This document shows, in pieces, positions 8,942 through 21,561 of a DNA stretch of 64,000 bases. The notes below the pieces were generated by a model that saw nothing but the letters and a program-made list of their open reading frames with translations, was not told the origin of the DNA and ran no database searches. Within the stretch, counting starts at the first letter, position 1, and each line of letters starts with the position of its first letter. Both the position numbers and the translations under genes were made by a program. Source of the DNA: Basidiobolus meristosporus CBS 931.73 (taxonomy: Eukaryota; Basidiobolomycota; Basidiobolomycetes; Basidiobolales; Basidiobolaceae); assembly GCA_002104905.1 (NCBI GenBank), contig MCFE01000447.1, positions 1 to 64,000 of the forward strand, in the 5' to 3' direction.

Positions 8942-11900
8942 AGAATGTGCTTTCAAAAACATGGGAGGGGAATCCTTAAAGTAACATAAGAAAGAACAAA
9001 GTGCCTTTAACTGTGTTTGTGTCAATGTCAAAGACAAATTGCTATTTCAATGCTCAAGAGCAAAAATGGCAAAGAATGTCTGGAAGGCTTCAGAAGAAGC
9101 CCATCAGTCATGTTCAGCAGCCAATAAAATGTACCTGAGACAAAAATTCCTGACTACTAAGATGATGCCAGGAGTAGAAGTAAAAAATATAATTAACAGA
9201 ATAACCCTGCTGGTGGATGAGATGGAATATGTGGGCACACCAACTACTGATGAGGATGGGATAGTGACCATCCTGAATAGCTGGACAGACATGTTTCAGG
9301 GTGCTGTATCAGCCCTAGAGTCCAGAACTGAAGATTTGACCCCAAATAATGAATATGAAAAGCTCCTGGATGAAGAATTACAAAAATCAAGTGCCAATAA
9401 GGAGTAAGAAAATGCACTAATAAGCAATGATAACCAACAAAGAAGGTACCCAAGACACTACAAAGGCAACAGTAGCCTGCTTTGCAACTACTCCAAAAGG
9501 AAAGGACACACATCAGAGTGGTATCTAAAAGAGTGAGATAATCAGCAAAAGAAGCCTCAATGTGGAAATGCTGCAAAAACAAAAGACAGACTATTCACAT
9601 GTGCACTAAATATGACCACAGGCAAGGATTTTCAGATGTGGCACACTGACTCTGGAGCATGTCAACACCTACATACCAAAAAGAACTTTTTACCCAACAT
9701 CATGAAATTCCAATCAAGAAGGTTTTCATGGGTGACTTTGGTACACATTGATGCAGTGGGTGAAGGTACTATCCAAGTAAACCTTAAAAGCAGTGAAGGA
9801 AGCAGTAAACTGACCTTCAAAGATGTACTCTGTGTACCAAAATAGTCAAGAACCTACTATCTGTAAGCAAGACCACTGCAGAAGAACTCAGTTTCAGCTT
9901 TGTCAATTCTGGATGCAGGATCACTGATTGAAATGGTGCCCATGTTGCTTTGGGTATCTGACATCAGAGTTCATACAAGTTGACTTATATTCCATCATAT
10001 CTGAAAGCCAATACAAGTAACTTAAATGAAGAAACACCAATGTTTTGGCACAGGATAATTGGAGATATCAATCTTGATTACGTGAGCCAAATGATCAAAG
10101 ATCAGCTAATTTCCAAAGCAAAAATTGCTCCCCCAGCTGATTTGGAGCACTGTGAAGCCTGCATATATGGGAAACAGGCCAGATACTGCTCAAGAGCTCT
10201 GGGCTAATCAAAACTAGGAAAAAACTAGATCTAATTCACTCAGATCTGTGTGGAATTATGAAAAATATTTTCTTAGGCAGGATGAAGTATTTAATCACCG
10301 TTATTGATGATTATACAAGATACACATAGGTCTACATCATGGAGAGAAAGAAGGAAGCTCTGTCTAAGTTCAGGGAGCTTAAAGCCCTGGCAGAGGGAGA
10401 AACTGGTGAAATAATCAAGAAAATGCACTCTGATAAGGGTGGAAAATATACCTCAAAGCTCTTCATGCACTTCTGCAAGATTCATGGAATGAAGCAAGAA
10501 ACTACTATTCCATACTCCCCACAGAAAAATGGAGTAGCAGAATGTGCAAACAGATCAATAATTGATGTGACAAGATCAATGATCTGTGATCAAAAGATGT
10601 CCTATGATTTTTTGTCAGAGTCAGTTGCCACAGCTATTTACCTTAAAAATAGGAGTTATAGCAGAATACTTTGTGATTAGACTCAGCTAGAAGCATAGTA
10701 TGGATACAGACCAAGTGCAGAACTTCTAAGAATAGTTGGGTGTACAGCATTTGCAAAGAAACTGCATGGAAATCAGTCAAAACTTGAGCCAAAAAGTGTA
10801 AAATGCATATTATTGTGTCACTGCAATGAGAGTACAGCATAAAGACTCTACAATACCAAAGCAAAGAAGCTGATCAAGTACAGGGATGAGTTGTTTGATG
10901 AAAATTCAAGATATTTACAAAAAATGACATCAGATGATGATGAAAATTTGATCTCAAGTCCACCAATAGTCAGGATTGAATCAGAGCTAAACAATGAAAA
11001 TTTTTTCACTCCAGAGATCTCTACAACTGCGATTCAGCCAGAATCAGTGCAGTTCAGGGATCTGCAATGACTGAGCAATATCAGGTCCTAATGGAAAATC
11101 AAACTTGGGACTTAGTCAAATTACCAACCAATCAAAAATCAATTGTATGCAGATGGGTCTTTAGGACAAAGTATAAGGCTGATGGGACAATTGAAAGATA
11201 CAAAACAAGACTGGTGGCCAAAGGATACTCTCAATCAAAAGGACTTGACTATGCTGTGACTTTTGCACCAGTAGACAAGTTCAATTCCATTAGCTTGATA
11301 TTGGCTATTGCAGCTAAATACAAGTGTTTAATACATCAAATATATGTAAAAGCTGCAGTTTTCAATGGATAACTTGATGAGGTTATGTATATGGACCAGC
11401 CTGATGGGCCTGTTAACCAAGATAATCTCCCATTTGGTCTGCAAGCCTAAAAAACTTCCATATTGTCTCAAACAATCTCTAAGAGCCCAGAATTGCAAGA
11501 TAGATTCTTATTTGGGATCTTTGAATTTCAAAAGAAGTAATGCCAAATATGGTATATACTATAAGCCAGATAGAACAAATCCAGTTCTATTAGCTCTATT
11601 TGTGGATGATCTTATTATAGCTGCCAATAACCTAGAGACATTGAAACAGACTAAATCCAGTCTATCTAAAGAGCTCAAGATGTCCAATCTAGGACAACTC
11701 AGTTACTGCTTAGACATATAGTTCTCCATAGACAGAGGTACCCAGACTATTGCCCTAAGCCATTCCAAGTATATTCAAGATAAGTTTGATATATATTATG
11801 CTTGGAAAATATCCAGATATCTCATATTTAGTGGGAGTTGTCAGCCAGTATAATGACAACTGGGACCTGATCACATTGCAGCAGTTAAGGAGATTTGTAG

Positions 11901-12443
11901 ATATATAAAAGGAACTGTTGATAACTGCTTAAGATACACTTATAAGGTTTCAAAACAGGATCTTGTTGGATACTTCAATGCTGATTGGGGACAAAGCTTA
12001 TACAACAGAAGATCCACCACAGGATATACCTTTCTTTATTGTCAAGGAGCAATTTCATGGAATTCAAGAATGCAACCAACTGTAGTACTCTCCACTACAG
12101 AGGCAGAGTATATGACAACCTGTGAAGCAACAAAAGAAGCAATGTGGTCAAGAAAGCTTCTGATAGATTTCAACCTACATCAAAAATGTCCATTAATTTA
12201 TTTCAAGATAATTAAGGATGTATATAATTAAGTAGAAATCCAACTTTTCATGCCAGGACCAGCATGCAGATACTGGAGATCATTTCATATGGGAAACTTA
12301 GACAATGACTTGTTTATCTCAGTTTACTGTCCTTCAGATGAAATGATTGCAGACATATTTACCCAACCATAAGCTAGAGACAAGTTTGAATATCTTAGGT
12401 CAAAATTAGGACTAGTCAGTATGAACATTTAGCAGAGTGGGAG
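8942..12443 (+). pseudogene. Old Copia-A gag-pol pseudogene (main body)
   Basis: Decayed copy collinear with the intact Copia-A polyprotein; its first codons lie at 2988-3078 and 7766-7846. Recognisable in order: gag (open 9039-9407), damaged zinc knuckle (CNYSKRKGHTSEWY), protease region (HTDSGACQH, 9612-9845), pre-integrase (10000-10207), integrase with SDKGGKY for SDNGGEY (10339-10680), RT (11067-11721, with FVDDLIIA) and RNase H to about 12430. There are many in-frame stops, frameshifts and small deletions (for example around 11050 and 11780). It ends with MNI-stop and a polypurine tract before the LTR at 12444. Confidence 0.85.
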
Positions 12444-12641
12444 TGTTGTAAAAGTTTGTAATTCCGCCTAAATATTCACCTAACTTAGTCCCTCAGATCC
12501 TTACCTTCAATCCTGGAGAATACTGTCCAAATTCCTTGTTGGGACTTACTTTGAATAATTTTACCAAAATACCTTGTATCCAGGACATGAAAATTCACAA
12601 AGTTGTTCAAAGAGCTACAAGCTTTGCACACATGTTCTTGG
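12444..12641 (+). repeat. 3' LTR of old plus-strand Copia-A, first part
   Basis: This is the first 198 bp of a Copia-A LTR (TGTTGTAAAAGTTTG). It is cut at CATGTTCTTGG by the minus-strand Copia-A and resumes at 17314. Confidence 0.85.
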
Positions 12642-12988
12642 TGTTGTAAGAGTCTTAGAGATATGGGAAGTAATTGGGAATACAAGTAAACTATGTGGCT
12701 TTTACTTAATGACTTATTGAATGTAAACCTAGCATTTATACTTTTACATGGTATTGCATTACAGACATGTAGAATAGGTTAAGGAAGCTCCCAAGAGCAT
12801 GTGTGCAAAGTGTGGGGCTGATTGGACAACTTATCTAATTTCATGGTATGGGTACCTGGCATTTTGGTGAGAATAATCTAAGTAAATCCTGACAAGGAAT
12901 TTGGTCAGTATTCTTTAGGATTTGAAGGTTATGATCTAAGTGACTTAATTAGGTGAATATTTAGGTGGAATTACAAATCTTTACAACA
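12642..12988 (-). repeat. 3' LTR of minus-strand Copia-A
   Basis: 347 bp; reverse complement of the Copia-A LTR (TGTTGTAAGAGTC...TTACAACA on the plus strand), followed by the complement of the polypurine tract CTCCCACTCAGC. Confidence 0.9.
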
Positions 12989-15900
12989 CTCCCACTCAGC
13001 TAAATGCTCATACTAGCTAGTCTGCACTTTGACCTAAGATACTCAAGCTTGTCTCTAGCAAATGGTTTTGTAAATATGTCTGCAATCATTTCATTTGCAG
13101 GACAGCAAACTAAGCTAACTAAGTTATTCTCTATAGCTTCACATATGAAATGATGTCTTATATCTATGTGCTGAGTTCTAGCATAAAAAGTTAGATTTCT
13201 ACTTAATTGTATATATCCTTGATTATCTTGAAATAAAGTAATAGGCGTATTTTGACATATGCCTAAATCTATAAAAAGCTTTCTTAACCACATTGCTTCT
13301 TTTGTAGCTTCACAGGCTGCCATGTACTCTGCCTCTGTGGAAGAAAGTGCTATGATTGGTTGCCCTCTTGAGCTCCATGAAATTGCTCCTTGACAGTGAA
13401 GAAAGGTGTATCCTGTGGTGGATCTTCTGTCTTCGAAATTATGTCCTCAATTAACATCAGAGTATCCTGCAGGATCCTGATCTGAATCCCTATAAGTGTA
13501 TCTTCAGCAGATATCAGCAGTTCTTTTTGGATATCTAAAAATCCGCTTAACTACTGCAGTATGATCTGATCCATAGTTCTGATTATGCTGGCTGACAACT
13601 CCCGCTGAATATGAGATATCTGGATGTGTTCCAAGCATGATATATATCAGACTGCCAACCATAGATTGATAAGGAAAGTCAGGGTTTGCAGAGGGCACCA
13701 AGCTCTCTTGATTTGGTTGACTTTTGGCCAAATCAATGTTTCTCTCCAATGGGGTAGCTGCCGGTTTACAGTCTTTCATTTCATGTTTTCTTGGTATATC
13801 CTGAATATACTTGGATTGGCTTAGGGTGATAGTCTGGGTACTTCTGTCTATGGAGAACTTTATACATAAGTAGTAACTGAGTTCTCCTAGATTGGACATC
13901 TTGAACTCTTTAGATAGGCTGGATTTAGTCTCTTCCAATGATGCTAGGTTATTGGTGGCTACAATAAGATCATCCACATATAGAGCTAATAGAACTGGAT
14001 TTGTTCTATCTGGCTTATTGTATTTGCTATTGTCAGCCTTACTCCTTTTAAACTCAAAGATCCCAAATAAGAATGTATCTTGCAGTAGCAGGCTTTTGGT
14101 GATTGTTTGAAGCCCTATAGAGATTTTTAAGCTTGCAGACCAAATGGGGGCTATCTTGGTCCACAAACCTCTCTGACTGGCCAATACACACATCCTCATC
14201 AAGTTCTCCATTCAAAAATGCAGCTTTTACATCTATTTGATGAATAAATAACTTGTATTTGGCTGCAATAGCTAATATCAATCTGATGGAGTTAAACTTG
14301 GCTACCAGTGCTGAGGTCTCAGTATAGCCAAGTCCTTTTGTTTGAGAGTATCTTTTGGCCACAAGTCTTGCTTTGAATCTTTCAATTGAATCATCAACAT
14401 TGTATTTTGTCTTAAAGACCCATCTGCATCCAATTGATTTTTGGTTGATTGGTAATTTGACTAAGTCCCAAGCTTGATTTTCCATCAGGGCCTGATATTC
14501 CTCTGGCATTGCAGATCTCCAAAACTTTGTCTGAGGGCTATTTAGGGCCTCTTTTACAGTCAGGGGCTCATCAATATGGACTGAATAGGCATAGGCTAAG
14601 TTTGTACCCTCATTGATGTAGTAACTTGGGCTATTTCTTGTGTGGTTGAAACTTCTGGCATTTGATACTGAAATGATCACTTCTGGGATATTCCTAAGTA
14701 CTGATTCTGGCTGAACCACAGTTGTAGAGATCTCTGGAGTGAAAAAATTTTCATTACTTAGCTCTGATTCAATCCTGGCTATTGGTGGACTTGAGATCAA
14801 ATTTTCATCATCAACATCTGATGTCATTTCATGTAAATATCTTGAGTTTTGATCAAACAACTCATCCCTGGACTTGGTCAGCTTCTTTGCTTTGGTATTA
14901 TAGAGTCAGTAAGCCTTACTCTCATTGCAGCAGCTCAAAAATATGCATTTTACACTATTTCACTGAAATTTTGACTGATATCGAGGCAGTTTTTTGGCAT
15001 ATGCTGTACACCCAAATATTCTTAGATGTTCTGCACTTTATCTGTAGCCATACCATGCTTTAAATGGAGTAGAATCACAAAGTATTCTGTTATACTCCAA
15101 TTGTTAAGGTATACAGCAGTGGCAACTGATTCCACCCAAAAATCATAGGATAATCTTTGATCATAGATCATAGATCTTGCCATATCAATTATTGATCTGT
15201 TTGCATATTCTGCTACTCCATTTTGTTGTGGGGTGTATGGTACAGCAGTTTCTTTCTTTATCCCATGAGTCTTGCAGAAGTGGATGAAGAGTTTTGAGGT
15301 ATATTCTCCGCTGATGTCAGAGCGTATTTTCTTGATTTTTTCTCCAGTTTCTCCATCCACCATGGCTATAAACTCCATGAGCTTAGACAGAGCTTCTTCC
15401 TTTCTCTCCATGCAGTAGACCCATGTGTATCTTGTATAATCATTGGTAAAGGTGATTAAATACTTCATCCCACCTAAGGATAAATTTTGCAAAGGTCCAC
15501 ACAGATCTGACTGAATTAGATCTAATTTCTTCTTACTTTTGATTAACCCAGAGCTCTTAAATGGTTGTCTGGCTTGTTTCCCATATATGCAGGCTTCACA
15601 GTGCTCTAAATCAGCTGGGGGATCAATTTTTACTCCAGAAGTTAGCTGATCTTTGATGATTTTGTTCAAATATTCAAAATGGATGTGCCCAAATCTCCTG
15701 GGCCAGGGCATTGTTGTTTGTTCATTTAAGTTACTTATACTGGCTTCCAAATATGATGGAATATAAGTCAACTTATACAGATTCTGATCTCTGATACCCA
15801 CAGCAAAATGGGCACCATTTTGATCAGTGATCTTGCATCCAAAATTGTCAAAGCTGAAACTGAGTCCTTCTGCAGTGGCCTTGCTTACGGATAGTAGGTT

Positions 15901-16972
15901 ATTGACTATTTTTGGTACATAAAGTACTTCTTTAAAGGTCAGTATGTGGCTTCCTTTACTGCTTCTAGGTTTATTTGGATAGTTCCTTCTCACACTGCAT
16001 CAAGTGTCCTATTGTCACCCATGAAAACCTTCTTAATTGGAATTTTCTGATATTGGGTAAAAGTTCTTTTTGGCTTGTAAGGTGTTGACATGCTCCAGAG
16101 TCAATGTACCACATCAGGGAAGCCTTGTTTGTGGTCATACTTAGTGCAGATATGAATAGTCTATCTTCAGTTGTTGCGGCATTTCCATATTCAGGCTTCT
16201 TTTGCTGATTATCTCTCTTTTTGCAACACCAGTCTGATGTGTGTACTTTCCTTTTGCAGTAGTTGTAAAACAGATTGCAGTGGTCTTTGTAGGGCCTTGA
16301 GTACTTCTTTTGTTGGTTATTACTGCTTATTACAGAATTTTTGTCTTCCTTCTTATTGGTGCTTGATTTTTTTAATTCTTTGTCCAGGAGCCTTCCATAT
16401 ATGTAATTTAAGGTCAAATCTTTAGTTCTAGACTCTAGGGCTGATACAAGGCCCTGAAACATGTCTGTTGGGCTATTCAGGATGATAACTACCACATCTT
16501 TATCAGTAGTTGGTATACCCACAGATTCCATTTCATCTACCAGCAGGGTAATTCTGTTAATTAGATTTTCATTTCATCTGCTGGCAGAATCTTTGCAGTA
16601 AAGAATTTTTGTCGCAGACAAATTTCCTTAGTAGCTGAACATGACTGGTAGGTATTTTCTAATGCCCTCCAGGCATTCTTTGCTGTTTTTGCTCTTGAGC
16701 ATTGAATTAGCAATTTGGCTTTAACATCAAGGCAAATGCAGTTAAAGGTGCTTTGTTCTTTGTTCTGGTACTTTAAAGCTTCCTCTCCCACATTTTTAGG
16801 AGGGCATTCTTCTCCCATGACAATATTGCAAAGGCCTCTTTCTTGTAGCAGCATCTTCTTCTTCACCTTCCACACTTGGAAGTTAGATCCATCCAACTTT
16901 TCTGCAGAGGGAAAAGTTCCAGTAATAGCAGTAGTAGACATTGCAGAGAGTGACAGCTTGGGGCTCATACCC
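12989..16972 (-). pseudogene. Minus-strand Copia-A gag-pol pseudogene
   Basis: Read from 16930 downward: gag N-terminus (open 16561-17100), gag middle and zinc knuckle to protease (15971-16531, CNYC changed to YNYC), protease/integrase (15022-15993, with SDISGEY for SDNGGEY and NGVAEYANRS), integrase C-terminus into RT (14054-14860), RT (13504-14211, YVDDLIVAT intact) and RNase H (13000-13323). About five frame changes or stops separate these blocks, so no polyprotein can be made. Domain order and length match the intact copy at 3460-7404. Confidence 0.9.
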
Positions 16973-17308
16973 TGTTGTAAGAGTCTTGGAGATACTGGAG
17001 GTGATTGGGAGGACAAGTAGACTATGTGATATTCACATAATGATATATTGAATATAAAAGTACTATTTATACTTTTACATGGTCTTGGCATAAAAAGCAT
17101 GCAAAATAGATTTAGGAAGGTCCCAAGAACATGTTTGCACAGTTTGGGGCTGTTTAGACAACCTTGAGAATTTTCATGTTTTGGGTATCTGATACTTCTA
17201 AGTAAATCCCAACAAGGGATTTGGTCAGTATTCTCTAGGATTTGAAGGTAATGTTCTAAGTGACTAAGTTAAGTGAATATTTGGGTGGAATTACAAATTT
17301 TTACAACA
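16973..17308 (-). repeat. 5' LTR of minus-strand Copia-A
   Basis: 336 bp on the plus strand from TGTTGTAAGAG to TTACAACA; shorter than the partner LTR (347 bp) through small deletions, indicating age. Confidence 0.88.
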
Positions 17309-17313
17309 CTTGG

Positions 17314-17462
17314 GACCTTCCTAAGCCTATTACACATATTTGCAATGTCAAGACCATTTAAAGTATATATGCTACTTTTGCATACAATAAATCATGAAGT
17401 GAAACCACATAATCTACTTGTCCTCCCAATTACTTTCAATATCTCCAAGACTCTTACAGCCA
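17314..17462 (+). repeat. 3' LTR of old plus-strand Copia-A, second part
   Basis: This continues the LTR cut at 12641 (GACCTTCCTAAGCC...CTCTTACAGCCA). It ends where old minus-strand Copia-A gag sequence restarts. Confidence 0.82.
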
Positions 17463-17861
17463 CTGCTGCTGTTGAAGGGTGTTTGGTACCTCCTTTGCTG
17501 GCTATTATTGCCTAATAATGCATTTTCTTTTTCTTTAAACCTACAGATTCTATCCCATTTACCAATAGAATGAGTATGCCAAATAGACTTTTATTTCTTC
17601 TCCTGAACACTTCCTGTTAGTGAAGAACTTCCTTCTAGAATAAATTTTCTTAGCAGCAGAGCATAACTAGTAAGTGTCTTCTAATGTCTTCCAGTCATTC
17701 TTTGCTGTTTTTGCCCTTGGAAGTTGAATTAACAATTTGTATTTAATATTTATCCCAGTGCAGTTAAAGGCACTTTAGGGCTCCCTCTCCATCAATTTTA
17801 GGTGGGCATCCTTCTCCCATGACAACATGCCAAGTGCCTCTTTCTTATAGCAGCATCTTTA
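17463..17861 (-). pseudogene. Oldest Copia-A fragment, right half (gag)
   Basis: Minus-strand gag sequence from just upstream of the zinc knuckle back to the N-terminal KMKMLL region, with frameshifts. It is the continuation of 1601-2641 across the inserted plus-strand element. It is cut at 17861 by the Gypsy-A LTR and I do not find its remaining 5' end elsewhere in the window. Confidence 0.7.
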
Positions 17862-18230
17862 TGTTACAAGTCTTGGTATAGGAGTTGTAGAGGAATAGGG
17901 AGTTTAACTAGTATTGTATTCACTAAAACTTGAAATGATCTTTATTGAGATTCCAGCATCTCCTTATATACAATTTGCCAGATCAATTGCTGACTAATTG
18001 TATTTCCTAATGTAGGCTGTGGCCAATGACTCATTTGATTGCATCATCATCACCCAATAAGATTCTACCTAATATATCTATTTCTGTCTGATAAGGATCT
18101 GCTTATTCATTTGCTGACTAATGTTACTGATTTGATAAGTAATACTGATATACTGATAACTTAAACAAATAACTAATTGATTTGACTAAAAACTGATCTA
18201 ACTTAAACATTCAAGCGGCATATCATAACA
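17862..18230 (-). repeat. 3' LTR of Gypsy-A copy 1
   Basis: 369 bp; plus-strand TGTTACAAGTC...CATATCATAACA. It matches the LTRs at 37784, 42354, 46123, 50501, 51104 and 35010. The complement of the polypurine tract (TTCTCCCC) follows at 18231. Confidence 0.92.
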
Positions 18231-19086
18231 TTCTCCCCTGTGAAAGTTGAGAGGGTTCTCCTGAATCTCTTTTCTTGTGATACCAATACCTTGATGGTTC
18301 AGTATTATCAGCAAGTCTTGCAAGCTTGAGTCTGTCCCTATGCACTAGACTTGTTCCATTGTACCATGCCAGAGCGCGCGGTGCACTCCATGGTTGTAAA
18401 GAACAATTGGGCGCAATATTATAGCGACCAGAAGGCAGGATTGTTCTTGGACAATTTTGCACTATGCAGGACAATCTCACACACTATGGCACAATCTGAC
18501 ACAACAAGGTTGGCACAGATCATTGTGCCAACTTGTAATGTTTGCATCACGTGCGCAACTGGATACCGCTATGATGGCAGGTAAAATCTGGTATTTGGAT
18601 ATGTTTCTTTAATGTAAATGGAAATAAATGTGTATCACACTATAAACTACACTGATACTTACCATGTTGGTTACCCTCACTCCAATTGGATGGAAACTCA
18701 ATGGTTAATTGGTCCAAAAGTATCATGAAGCTGGCAGCCCCCAATTGGCTCATTGACTACTAAGAAAGCTACCTGATTTGCCATCAAATATCCCATTTTG
18801 CCCATTGATCAGGTAAATCCCTGATCCTAGTGATTGGACATGTCATAGCTAGCACACAAGCAATTGTGTGGGTGCAAAACAGATCCAATAGCTGCACTGG
18901 TATTACAGATGACGTGTATATATGCAGGGTGTTTGTTTATAGGGGTTCTGTCTCAAATATGAGACAACCTTGATATTACTTATATCAAAAATTTGATGAT
19001 CACAGATTTGCAATGGCTTAATTTGGATTACAAAAAAAATGGGTTGTTGGGATCATTACAAATATGAGCAATTCAAAGTGATTGCA

Positions 19087-20310
19087 TCATCTTCTCCTGG
19101 GTTTTTTTCTCACAGGGATTACTACTGAAGCATTTGGTAGTAACTCACTTTGCACACCTATACTACTTCCTGGCTGACTATCATCTTGGCTACTTGTGTA
19201 TTTGTAGTCGGTATTTTGCCTCCTAGTTGATGAGTGCAATACCGCAGCTTGGCCGCGCTGAATTGCTCCAACTGAACCAACTGAACCAGCCTGTAGTGAA
19301 ACGCGCTGATGTGTTCTTTTACTTGCCAAGGGCTCTGGTGGTTGAGGCACTTCAAGTTAGTCATCATCAGTCAGTTCACCAGAAGTTACTCACTGATGGT
19401 CAGGCAAAACAGCACGTGCAGGTGCACCTTGACGCGCTGAGATGGCCCTTGGCTGAGCTTGATATGATGCTGCATGTTGACACAACTTGGTCCGCTCCAA
19501 TGGACTTGTGTCTAAATGAGCAGTTTGGCAAGTTCTTGTAGTTTTGCTCTGAAGCATGCAAGTTGACTTGGTGCAGGGTGTTCTGGTAAAGGGTGTTGGC
19601 ATTGTCTAGACTGACATGAGCTGGCGTGCTGTGGTTGCAAGAAATGGTAGGGAATCCAGCAAGGCGTGCTGGCGCAATCTGAACAATGTTGCTTGTGGTC
19701 TGTATTTTTCCTCCTGAAGCGCACCATCTGATTCCTGAAGGTATTCACTTACTTTCTGTTGGATACTTTGAAGCTGTTGCCTGTATGAATCCTGTGTATA
19801 TTGCTCTTGGAAGCCACTTAGCTCTACTAATACATCACAAAGTACATTAGTCATTTGAGGCAAAAACTCATTCAAAATCTCCTTGGTTCCCAAAGTTGAG
19901 GTACAAACGGACGCGTCTGGCCCAAACTATGCAAATTGCGCACAAAATTTTTCCCACACGGCTTCTTTGTCAAATTCCCTCACTTTTAGCTCATTCTTGA
20001 TTTCAGTACTTGTCTTGTTATATATCTTCTTACATACATTGGCTGGCATCTTGATGTAGAACTCATGCCACAGCTTTCTACTCAAATTCTTCCATCTTTG
20101 TCAACTCTCTGAGGTATCTAGTTCTGCTAGATTAATCAGTAGTGCCCAAATATCTGTATGAAGGCTCATCATAGACACTTGTGCCATACTAAAATCATTT
20201 GGCAAGAACTCAAACAGATTCAACATTGACTCTTCTGGTCTGGACCGCTCTTGTGAGCTGGGGGATGGGTTTTGTCTGGGTTGTACTAAAGATGAGTGGA
20301 GGCTTGGCAT
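19087..20310 (-). pseudogene. Second ORF of the PIF/Harbinger element, possible Myb/SANT-type partner (decayed)
   Basis: One frame runs about 408 codons from ATG at 20310 to 19087, interrupted by five in-frame stops (near 20101, 19927, 19606, 19390 and 19345) but with no frameshift needed. The middle (around 20095-19930) is tryptophan- and lysine-rich (QRWKNLSRKLWHEFY ... EAVWEKF), compatible with a SANT/Myb-like DNA-binding segment. A glutamine-rich helical stretch and an arginine-rich tail (RKKPRRR) follow. In PIF/Harbinger elements the partner protein carries transposase to the nucleus and the termini. The role is inferred from position; I do not recognise the family from sequence. Confidence 0.5.
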
Positions 20311-20910
20311 GGGGACTATAGCAACGGATTTGGATACTTATACAGCAGTATATTGGCATCAACCTGGTCTTATATGAAATATAAATGAAACTAATGTGAT
20401 TGTTGAATTTTCCATATATTAGGCATGATGCATCTTGGATTACATTGATATGGATCAGATCACATCAATCACAGATTTCCTATTTGATTATAAACCTATG
20501 ATTAAAGCATCAATAAAATACCAAGGCATTGTTTGCGGATGATTTTTGCAACATAATGATGGGATACATGGCAATTGATGGAGATTTAACCATAATGTGT
20601 TAAAAATCAGATAAATAACGCAGATTGCGCCAAATCAATTCAAACCACCTCCATACAATCATCCACCAATTTTAATATAGCTTACTCATCTGAATGGTCT
20701 TTTCTCATCAATCCCATCACTACCACTGGATTTCCTTTTGACACACTAGAGGAGGCCTATTCTAAGTACTGCAGACCATCAACCCCAATCTACTAAAGGA
20801 GATCCCTTGTTAAGCTTCTCTGCTATTACAAGAGCTATTGCCCTACAAGGTTTCATTGCACCATCCATGGCAACAAAAGTCCTAGAAGCTTTCATTCCCA
20901 GCTGACAGCA

Positions 20911-21561
20911 ATGGAGAACCACCTTGCAGAGGGTATGAATGACTTAGAGCAAGCTTGGAATACTAGGTTCAGAAGCTCCAATAGATTTCCATATCCCAGA
21001 GTGTTTAGCAACAGGTTCCATATCAGGAGTATTTTGGATACCTTCCCAGTGAGGATTAACAGACCTTCTAGAGGGCAGAGGCACTTCTATTCTGGCAAGT
21101 ACAAGGCACACTGTGTGAAGTTTCAAGCACTGTCTGACATTGAGGGTAACATCATCTGGTTTAGTGGGTCATTTGCTGGAAGTAGGCATGACAAAGCACT
21201 CTGGGTAGAGAATCATCCTGAATTCAATGGAGGGGAGAAATGTATGGCAGACTTAGCCTATATAGGAGAGGATTGTCAGAGATTTGGATGTATCACAGCG
21301 TATAGGAAGCCAAGGAATGGTGTGCTTAGCAGGAAGCAGAAGCTCTACAATCAGATATTTAATCATTTCAGAGTGAGGGTAGAGCACACATTTGGATATC
21401 TGAAGAGATTCAGCATATTGGCAGGTAAATACAGAGGAAAGTCATATATAGGAGAAAACAGCAGAATAGGTAAAATAGTTAAGATACTTATTAATGCACA
21501 GTATGCTCATACAAGAAGACATTCACTGAGAGAAATGTGTCTGGAGCATTATGAAGAGTAA
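20911..21561 (+). CDS. PIF/Harbinger-like DDE transposase (DDE_Tnp_4 type), N-terminally short
   Basis: 216 aa containing the catalytic domain of the HARBI1/PIF transposase superfamily, which cuts and rejoins element ends. The likely triad is Asp43 (SILDTFPVRI), Asp114 (KCMADLAYIG) and Glu158 (VRVEHTFGYLKRF); GSFAGSRHDKALW at 86-98 is the typical G-S-x-H-D signature. Family members are usually 350-450 aa with an N-terminal helix-turn-helix. Here the sequence upstream of 20911 (20640-20910) reads as coding-like but has stops, so the N-terminus is lost or lies in upstream exons. The core looks intact; activity is doubtful. Confidence 0.8.
   Translation: MENHLAEGMNDLEQAWNTRFRSSNRFPYPRVFSNRFHIRSILDTFPVRINRPSRGQRHFYSGKYKAHCVKFQALSDIEGNIIWFSGSFAGSRHDKALWVENHPEFNGGEKCMADLAYIGEDCQRFGCITAYRKPRNGVLSRKQKLYNQIFNHFRVRVEHTFGYLKRFSILAGKYRGKSYIGENSRIGKIVKILINAQYAHTRRHSLREMCLEHYEE

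Larger units (their letters stand above)
12642..17308 (-). mobile_element. Full-length Copia-A on the minus strand, defective
   Basis: LTRs lie at 12642-12988 (3') and 16973-17308 (5'). The 5-bp duplication CTTGG (12637-12641 and 17309-17313) is exact. The target is the 3' LTR of the old plus-strand Copia-A. The internal region is complete but interrupted by stops and frameshifts. Its primer site reads GGTATGAGCCCC in element orientation, next to 16973. Confidence 0.92.
2642..17462 (+). mobile_element. Old full-length Copia-A (plus strand) carrying three later insertions
   Basis: The 5' LTR is 2642-2987 and the 3' LTR is split into 12444-12641 and 17314-17462. The internal region is 2988-3078, 7766-7846 and 8942-12443. 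Removing the young Copia-A (3079-7765), the solo LTR-F (7847-8941) and the minus Copia-A (12642-17308) restores one collinear element. It is flanked by TGCTGT within an older Copia-A gag. The primer-site region (2988 onward) is degenerate relative to the young copy. Confidence 0.8.
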
